Shown: positions 57,901 to 64,000 of the stretch, piece after piece
How positions within the stretch are numbered: the stretch's first letter is position 1
Layout: every line of letters starts with the position of its first letter
Origin: Liolophura sinensis
Lineage: Eukaryota > Mollusca > Polyplacophora > Chitonida > Chitonidae
Length of the DNA stretch: 64,000 nt
Direction of reading: 5' to 3'
NCBI RefSeq assembly: GCF_032854445.1
Contig: NC_088295.1
Coordinates: forward strand, 19,145,385 to 19,209,384
Translations under genes and position numbers: made by a program
The notes under the pieces: model-generated
What the model saw: the letters and a program-made list of their open reading frames with translations, nothing else
What the model was told of the DNA's origin: nothing
The model's database searches: none

Positions 57901-58733
57901 AACAGCTTTGAATAAATGAGTATGACTTACGGCAGAGAATAGGATTAAAACTTTGCGCCATATATACAAGTGAACAATTTTAGTTATTTGCAAACTAGAA
58001 CCCGACCCCATCGATTTAAACCAGGAATGAGTGTTTATAAGATGTACAATTATGAACATCAACAAGTCGATAGCCCGGTCCAAGACAGTGCATGGGTGTA
58101 TTTTGTGTGACCATTTGCCAACCATTTACTCTCCATGCTGTATACCTGTATAAACCAGGATTCTGCAGGTGGGCAAAAAGTTCACGAGGCTTGGTCCCTT
58201 TGCAATGTTTTCATGTAAATTTTTATTAAATGTGATTGCAAAACAGCATTTGAAGTAATTCTGTACCGTTAGACACACAAGATGTTTGCACACGTTTGGA
58301 TAATAGTCTGGAATAGTTTGGACAATAGGCACCTAAAATGTTTAAATTTTGCACTCAAAAAACAGGTGTCGATAAATATCTGTGTGCGCCTAACATATTC
58401 TCACATACACTCATCTCGGCAGACCTAGTAATAAGCACCTATCCGTTCAACTCTATGCTTATATGGTGCTTACTCAATTTACATGTTCTATTTCGAAATC
58501 ACTTGGACATAAGCTAAAGACAGCTGACAACCTGCTTAATCCGTCACTGGGACTTAAGTATATGAATTCCTGTCATCATTTGTATCAGTACTCACCTGAA
58601 CATTTGACTTGGGTTGCACAGGAGGCAGGTATCTATGTCGAACTTTTCTTTTCCTTTTTCTCTGTTGTAAATCTGTAACATTCGCTTTGGACAACCCGAT
58701 GCCAACACGCTCAGCGATTAAAGTGTTATCCAT
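54559..58733 (-). CDS. Coiled-coil protein with C-terminal death domain, 3 exons, no recognised orthologue
   Basis: Joined exons (58733-58596, 57798-56367, 54983-54559) give 1995 nt: 664 residues plus stop, in frame at both junctions. Residues 1-46 include a basic run RKRKRK that could act as a nuclear signal. Residues about 60-515 are mostly charged helix with coiled-coil character, interrupted by a cysteine-rich segment near PECCANIRNT. Residues about 526-615 fit a death domain: CEVVASLIQQDWNKLYRNLP with the core tryptophan, then ALVRWRRFHTRATVEDLLES and IKRYDIL. An acidic patch (SDEEDD) and basic tail follow. Death domains mediate homotypic assembly in apoptosis and immune signalling, so an adaptor role is plausible but inferred. 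I know no vertebrate protein with this architecture. Confidence 0.85.
55085..55107. repeat. Perfect 23-base palindrome
   Basis: Arms CAGCGTCCGAT and ATCGGACGCTG around a single T, in intron 2 of the death-domain gene. About 200 bases away is a second palindrome (TTCGCCAC, one base, GTGGCGAA) with further TTCGCCACA/TGTGGCGAA arms. Probably part of an unidentified repeat. Confidence 0.8.
55559..55680 (-). mobile_element. SINE head fragment
   Basis: Reverse tRNA-like half with the A box (TGGCTCAGTTGG on the minus strand), but with the B-box region deleted. It lies directly beside the inverted-repeat element at 55716. Confidence 0.85.
55716..56153. mobile_element. MITE with long terminal inverted repeats, 438 bp
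   Basis: The left arm includes TTACAGCGCATACGTCGCTC and TCTACATCACTCGCTTTACA. The inverted right arm reads TTTACAGCGCATGCGTCGCT and CTCTACCTTTCGCTTTACA. The arms match over about 60 bases with few mismatches. No coding capacity and no clear target duplication. It lies in intron 2 of the death-domain gene. Confidence 0.82.
56367..57798 (-). CDS. Death-domain gene exon 2: coiled-coil body
   Basis: A 1432-base exon with acceptor TGCTTTTAG and donor GTAAGT, phase 1. It reads FRPSLDHRMPTLGNNTVFC to NSGLLPDN. Heptad-like charged helix dominates (for example EEIFKKMAENKDKFKEH and AEREVNVTKRDLADAQEEKE). This is the longest open exon in the window. Confidence 0.9.
57799..58595 (-). other. Death-domain gene intron 1
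   Basis: Starts GTGAGT and ends TGCTTTTAG on the minus strand. Small open frames inside are not supported, and no repeat is recognised. Confidence 0.8.
58596..58733 (-). CDS. Death-domain gene exon 1
   Basis: 46 codons starting MDNTLIAERVGIGLSKANV, through RKRKRKVRHRYLPP, to SNVQ before GTGAGT. Phase 0, matching exon 2. Chosen because it is an ATG-initiated frame with a strong donor that joins directly. Upstream untranslated exons are possible. Confidence 0.75.
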
Positions 58734-60604
58734 TTTCCTGTTTCTTGTGATCTGGAATATTTTGATCAGATGAATAAATTGCAGGTGAACTTTGGGCCCA
58801 CTAGAAATGAAGGATCACTTTGCCCTAGGGACTGGACTTTCTCTGTTTTGCTTATCCTGTGCGTAATCCTATACTAAGTTCTTGTGTTGATTTGTTCTTC
58901 CTAACCAGGTTTACTGTTGGGAGCCTCCTACAGGCATTGATATTCTCATAGACCTCATGCCAACAAACCTTTCCCTCTGAAATCATCTCAAAAGAATCGA
59001 TCACAGGTCAATGGAGAAAGTAAATCCAGCTATTGACGTTATTCAGTAGAAAATGACACATGATTAAAACTGTTGGCGTGCTAGCACAATGTGTTCCTTC
59101 GGGGAAAAGAACTTTTATGAATGCCTTAGCTACTGCTCAGTATTGGCACATAGGTGTTATACAGGTAGGCGAAGGATCTGGTCTGTTGGAGACATTGAAA
59201 GAGACGTCAAAAATGAGAAGATGTGTCCAACAAACATTTGAAATAACAGAGAGATTATAGCTGTGTGAAGACGACAATTTGCTTTCCTTCTATTTTGTAT
59301 TTGGCAATGTTCCCTTGGGGAGACATGTTCAGGTCACACTCTACACCGTCAATTCATCAGCAATTGTATGTCCTTCTCGAAGAACGCCGAGACAAAAACA
59401 CCACTTGTAGACCTGCGCACGGAGGAATCTCACAAACCCGCATTTCTCTGTCATATAATACATCACATTCCATAATGTATACTGAAGAAATTGTTGTTCC
59501 TTGTTGCCATTGACGAGGAAGAGTCAGCGCACCTTCTTTGCACCCAAGTACAGGAAAATGTAAAGCTGAAGCTCCACTTCACAAATTATGTTGTTTTTGT
59601 CCGGCGGATTTAGACAACCGCTATCTTGGTATGTGGATATCATTTATACTTCTTGATCTCTGATATAGTAATTAACATTCCCAATTGGTAAGTATTAATG
59701 AACCACACGGTTCTATATCTAACAATGTGGTCCGGTGACCCTAACATTCCAGGCGTGGACGGTGATTGTGTACAGTCCCAGTACCATTAGTCCACAGCGA
59801 CCGCACACATCCCGCAATCGTTAGCAAATGTTTGCAGTCTTGACCACGCTATGCTCACACTATAGGGATCGATGAAGGAGAGAAATACGAACGGGAACCA
59901 CAATAACAAAGCCATTTACTCTTATCGAACGTGTTTGAGGGTATAAACGACAAAAGTCTCGAGGAAAGGTGATAAATGGATGAGTGGATTAAGAGCGGAA
60001 ACTCCCACCCAGCATAGCTCGGTTGTTCCCGTTAACTGGATAACATACGTCCTATACTTGGTAAATTACCAAATCCGCTCCACGGAAAAATCAACGTCTC
60101 GAATACTGTCTACCACGTATAAATAGGTGAACTAACATAAAAAAACGCCCTGTAGATTTAACATAAACCTATATTTCAATCTGTGTAAACAAGGTTTTCA
60201 ATGCGTATCTACAACGCGAAGAGACAGACGGATCGTATTAGATAGCTTAAATGATATGCATCATAAACTGGTTTTACGAAAGCTATTGGAACCTCGCCAG
60301 GAAGGTGTCGCTGTTATGGCATATCAAAATCACACAGATATAATTTAGTGGGGTTTTGTGATCGGTACGTGCCATAACAGACATCTGTCAATAGCTTTGT
60401 AACAAGCTGATCTGTTGTCCCAGATCTGACCAGGGCTCATAGCATGTCATGACATGCCTGGCTGCCATTAGCGGGTACCTGACCTTGTCCTATACACATG
60501 TACGCCTGTATAAACGCCAGTAGCCTAGGTATAATGGCACATTATAAAAACATTATACAACTTAAGACACATGACAATAAATCTTTGAAGTATACAAATA
60601 TGTG

Positions 60605-60814
60605 GGGGCCTCCGTGGTCGAGGAGGTTAGCACGCCAGCCCGACGCAATGATCCAGGTGCTCTCCGATCGTAAGTGAGAAGGTCCTGCAGCAACCTGCGG
60701 ATGGTCGTGGGTTTTCCAGGGCTCTGGCCGGCTTCCTACGGCATAATGCTGGCCGCCGTCGTATAAGTGAAATATAATTGAGTACGGCGCAAAACACGAC
60801 TCAAATAAATAAAT
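60605..60814 (+). mobile_element. tRNA-derived SINE lacking the B-box region
   Basis: Begins GGGGCCTCCGTGGTCGAGG and keeps the 3' half and AAATAAATA tail, but the segment with the B box is deleted. Flanked by ATACAAATATGTG (60592-60604) and ATACAAGTATGTG (60815-60827), a 13-base duplication with one mismatch. Confidence 0.93.
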
Positions 60815-61230
60815 ATACAAGTATGTGAAACCAAGATTGCACCCATACATCTAAATACATTTACGCGCAACCACAAAGCACATGAGCTCGTGAAATCTGA
60901 AGTCTTATACCTACAAAACCTGTTGATAAATACATTAGGAAATGAAATGTCACATTCAAAAATATTTATCTTATACAGCTGCGGTTAGATTTATTGGGCG
61001 AGGAAATCAAAACCACTGATAAGTGGACTGATCTGTTTGGTGAAGATAACACCCTATCCAGTGTCACTTCAAATTGATTTGATTTTTTTTCTTTTCCTAG
61101 GGATTAAAGTTGCTTACTATGTCGTGTTGAGGTGTACTCCAATATCTCTATTCACAGAGGTGCCTCACTGGAACACAGTAGATTACACGCCTTCACACAG
61201 CACGGTATATGTTGACTTCGGACACTATAG

Positions 61231-61361
61231 ATCACAGGCGCTCGAATCCAGTCCGTAAACGCTATATGTGCCATATGCCAGCCCCCAACATGGGCTTATA
61301 TGTTGGGGGCTGGTATATAGCACATAAAGGGTTTAGGGACTAGACCCGAGCTCCAGTACAC
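61231..61361. repeat. Long imperfect hairpin
   Basis: The arms meet at an 8-base loop (61292-61299). CCAGCCCCCAACAT on the left pairs perfectly with ATGTTGGGGGCTGG on the right, and pairing continues with few mismatches through TATGTGC/GCACATA and CCGTAAAC/GTTTAGGG for about 55-60 bases. Most likely a foldback or MITE remnant; a small-RNA precursor is possible. Confidence 0.8.
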
Positions 61362-61608
61362 TAGACCGACAGGTATATTGCGGATGTCCATCCAACAATA
61401 GTCAATCTCACACGGGTTACATTTAATCTAGGCAACAAAAATTCCTGGAAACGTACTCAGGCAACCATGTTTACGAATGGTTATGTATTGTTATGTATTC
61501 ATTGACGATAATCAGTCATTATGCATCATGTAGTAGTGATTATGGTGTACTTTCAGTCCTTACCTATTCTTGTGACATTGGCAGTGACACTTGCCACAGT
61601 GACTGGGT

Positions 61609-61957
61609 ACAGCCTGGACAACCCAACTGTCATCACTATCAGGACTTGTCTCCCTCAGATGTGGTTTGAGCCTGGGCAACCCAACTGTCATCACTATCAG
61701 GACTTGTCTCCCTCAGATGTGATGTGAGCCTGGACAACCCAGCCGTCATCACTATCAGGACTTCTCTCCCTCAGATGTGGTTTGAGCCTGGACAACCCAG
61801 CTGTCATCAATATCAGGACTTGTCTCCCTCAGATGTGGTTTGAGCCTGGACAACCCAGCCGTCATCACTATCAGGACTTGTCTCCCTCAGATGTGGTTTG
61901 AGCCTGGACAACCCAGCCGTCATCACTATCAGGACTTGTCTCCCTCAGATGTTGTTT
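61609..61957 (+). repeat. 58-bp minisatellite, 6 copies
   Basis: The unit begins AGCCTGGACAACCCAGCCGT, then CATCACTATCAGGACTTGTC and TCCCTCAGATGTGGTTTG. Starts at 61611, 61669, 61727, 61785, 61843 and 61901 give an exact 58-base period. Confidence 0.95.
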
Positions 61958-64000
61958 GGCCAAGGAATTGTACATGACAACATAATGTTATGTAATTAGA
62001 AAATATTTAATTTTAATGTGCATAGCCCCGATATCGTCTGTATACTCTGTGTGCTCTGAGGATTATTTTCATGGATTTGATGTGCTGTGCAAAAGTAGGG
62101 ACAAAGATACTGTCAAATAAATATATGCACATTTTCTGACAAATCACATGATTAGTACCAGCCATTTGTGTGTTCAACCCTGGAAACCCCCCACCCCCAC
62201 CCCGCAGGGTATATCAAGAAATTTAGCTTAATGAAGGATGAATAGAGGCCTAGTTGTTTTGCATGGGCTGTGTGTTCGTCTTATTATTTTTCGTTCTGAT
62301 AGAAGTTCTGCCCACATACATAACAGGTGAATATAAAGCGAAAAAGGTAAAGACGTACTTACTTCGCTCAAAAAATTAATCTGTAAATTTTAAAAGAAAG
62401 TCCGTTGTCTGAATGATGCCAGAGTGTATTCTATTATTATAACATAATAATCTGTCATATTCAACATAATATCCTGTTAATCTAATAGAATCTTTATGTT
62501 GAATAGATAGAATAAGTGCGTTATTTTGAACACAATAATCTGTTGCAATAGCAGAATACATTCTGGTATCACTCACAAAACAGAATTTCTGTTAAAATGA
62601 ACACACTAATTTTTGAGAGCAAAATGACTAGGCATATCTGCAGGCTCTTTCAAAAGGAATTGTGAATTTAAAGCTAGAGAACTTCGGGCACAGAAGATGC
62701 AGAACGAGATGAATTTATATCGTGAGATGCATTTTGTAGGCGACAAAACGTTGACGACGTTCCTGACAGACAACTGCTGTTATTTTTACACGCCGAGTAA
62801 ATGCTCGAGTGTGACTTCGTCATGCCGATTGCAAAACACGTATAGTTGTAACATATGGATGATATCTCAGTATCTCAACATACTGGTTTTGCAAGAACAA
62901 CAGTGTGCATTTTCACCATCATTTAGAAAGGGATTTTAATCAAACTGGCAAGCAATCGCATTTCGCTATGCATATGCACTCGCTGACTCAGCAGGCCTGT
63001 CACTCTGTGTCATACTGAGGTAGGCACTACAGTTTTAACAGCCTTAATTCATATTAGATGATCCACAGAATTTATACTGATGCTCCTGTGTGTGCATGTG
63101 AATATAATACAGACGAAAGAAGATATATTTACAGTGTTCTGTTTGTCATTTTACATGACGTGCCTTCAGTTTCTTTCAGTTTTATTCTTAGGAAAAGTAG
63201 TTCTACGTGATAGTGGCTTTTTTTTCGGTTTATTGGAGTATAAATGCAAAAATTTGGCAAATCGGATTGCTCCTTACAAGCGCAAATCAGGAGAATTAAA
63301 TTATAATTATTTGATTAAAGTATTTGTTTTGTTGTCGTTTCACGCCAGTGCTTGGTGACCAGCAGTTATGTAAGTTGCTTTGTTAATCCGCCTGTCTGTC
63401 GGTCAAAGGTTTCGGGATGATACTATTGGATGTTGTCTTACAGGCTACAGTGAACCACTGATATGTCAGGTGGTACAACACGCAAGTGACGCCAAGAATC
63501 TGCTTTTTGCACTGACAATCTTAGAAGAGGTCCACGGCGGACATAGGCACTACCCAGTATACTTTGCTAGTTATTTCCGCGAACAACCACACATGAAAGC
63601 AGCTGACCACTATAGTGGCCTAGACAGTATATAATAAGGTCGAACGGAAATTACGCAACAATTTACTGTAGATACAGAATTACGGACATTGTTTGCATGT
63701 ATGTATATGTATGCTTAGGGTGTAACGTCGTACTTTTTGTACGTGACGACGATCGAGGTGTCATTCCGTGTGTGTAAATATATACTGTGTCTTCTTGTGG
63801 CAGGGCGAGTCCAAACCGCCAAAATACTGCCGTGAGTCCCGTTTACTTGCTCTCAATACTGAGCGGCAAGCGAGGCAGGAACAAGTTTTAAAGTTTTTGG
63901 TATGACCTGACCCGGGTTTGATCCAGGGTCTTCCAACTTCGATATTGTTTCTGGTGTTCTGTAATATTGTTCCCTCGTGCAGTGATAAATATTATGTCAA

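Larger units (their letters stand above)
58740..64000. other. Intergenic region, no supported gene
   Basis: It contains a SINE (60605-60814), a strong hairpin (61231-61361) and a 58-bp minisatellite (61609-61957). Open frames of 60-90 codons occur, including one at 63380-63634 preceded by an acceptor-like TCTTACAG, but none shows a domain. An exon of a gene beyond the window cannot be excluded. Confidence 0.65.

Noticed and set aside
57877-58332. Minus-strand ORFs of 82 and 68 codons between exons 1 and 2 of the death-domain gene
   Set aside because: Exon 1 joins exon 2 directly in phase 0; neither ORF has suitable splice sites on both sides.
63380-63634. 84-codon ORF with an internal TCTTACAG acceptor-like site
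   Set aside because: Could be a terminal exon of a gene beyond the window, but no domain or partner exon is recognised, so it is not called.

Overview
This is eukaryotic (animal) DNA. It is AT-rich, intron-rich and full of tRNA-derived SINEs, minisatellites and small inverted-repeat elements. The SINE family, with its AAATAAATAAATA tail and the 3' motif around GTGAAATATTCTTGAGTACGG, together with the orthologues present, suggests a lophotrochozoan, most likely a mollusc. The species call is an inference; I cannot search a database.

Three genes can be rebuilt exon by exon, and the reading frame closes across every junction in each. (1) Plus strand, 4403-32335: a complete 18-exon tolloid/BMP1-family astacin metalloprotease of 1059 codons plus stop. 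Its order is signal peptide, prodomain, furin site, astacin domain, CUB1, CUB2, EGF1, CUB3, EGF2, CUB4, CUB5. A TATA box and initiator lie upstream and an AATAAA lies at 33391. (2) Minus strand, 49023-36480: a complete 15-exon TM9SF3 (nonaspanin) gene of 585 codons plus stop, ending KID, with a 3' UTR reaching a signal near 34393. Genes 1 and 2 converge tail to tail across about 1 kb. (3) Minus strand, 58733-54559: a three-exon gene of 664 codons plus stop encoding a long coiled-coil protein with a C-terminal death domain. I do not recognise an established orthologue.

Layout: 1-4140 is upstream non-coding DNA. 4146-33415 is tolloid. 33416-34370 is a short convergent spacer. 34375-49150 is TM9SF3. 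49150-54070 is repeat-rich DNA holding one doubtful ORF between two SINEs. 54075-58733 is the death-domain gene. 58740-64000 has no gene I can support, but holds a SINE, a 58-bp minisatellite and a strong hairpin.

The most striking local structure is in tolloid intron 6. Eight tandem 52-bp copies of the intron-exon junction place decoy splice acceptors directly before the true CUB1 acceptor, and reading the two best-preserved decoys through leads to a stop codon within one repeat unit. Several inverted-repeat elements are delimited: a pogo/Tigger-like element with TA target duplication, a two-copy 150-bp family, a 438-bp element with roughly 60-bp arms, and a hairpin near 61295. SINE copies with visible target-site duplications are also listed. 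I see no prokaryotic, viral or CRISPR features.
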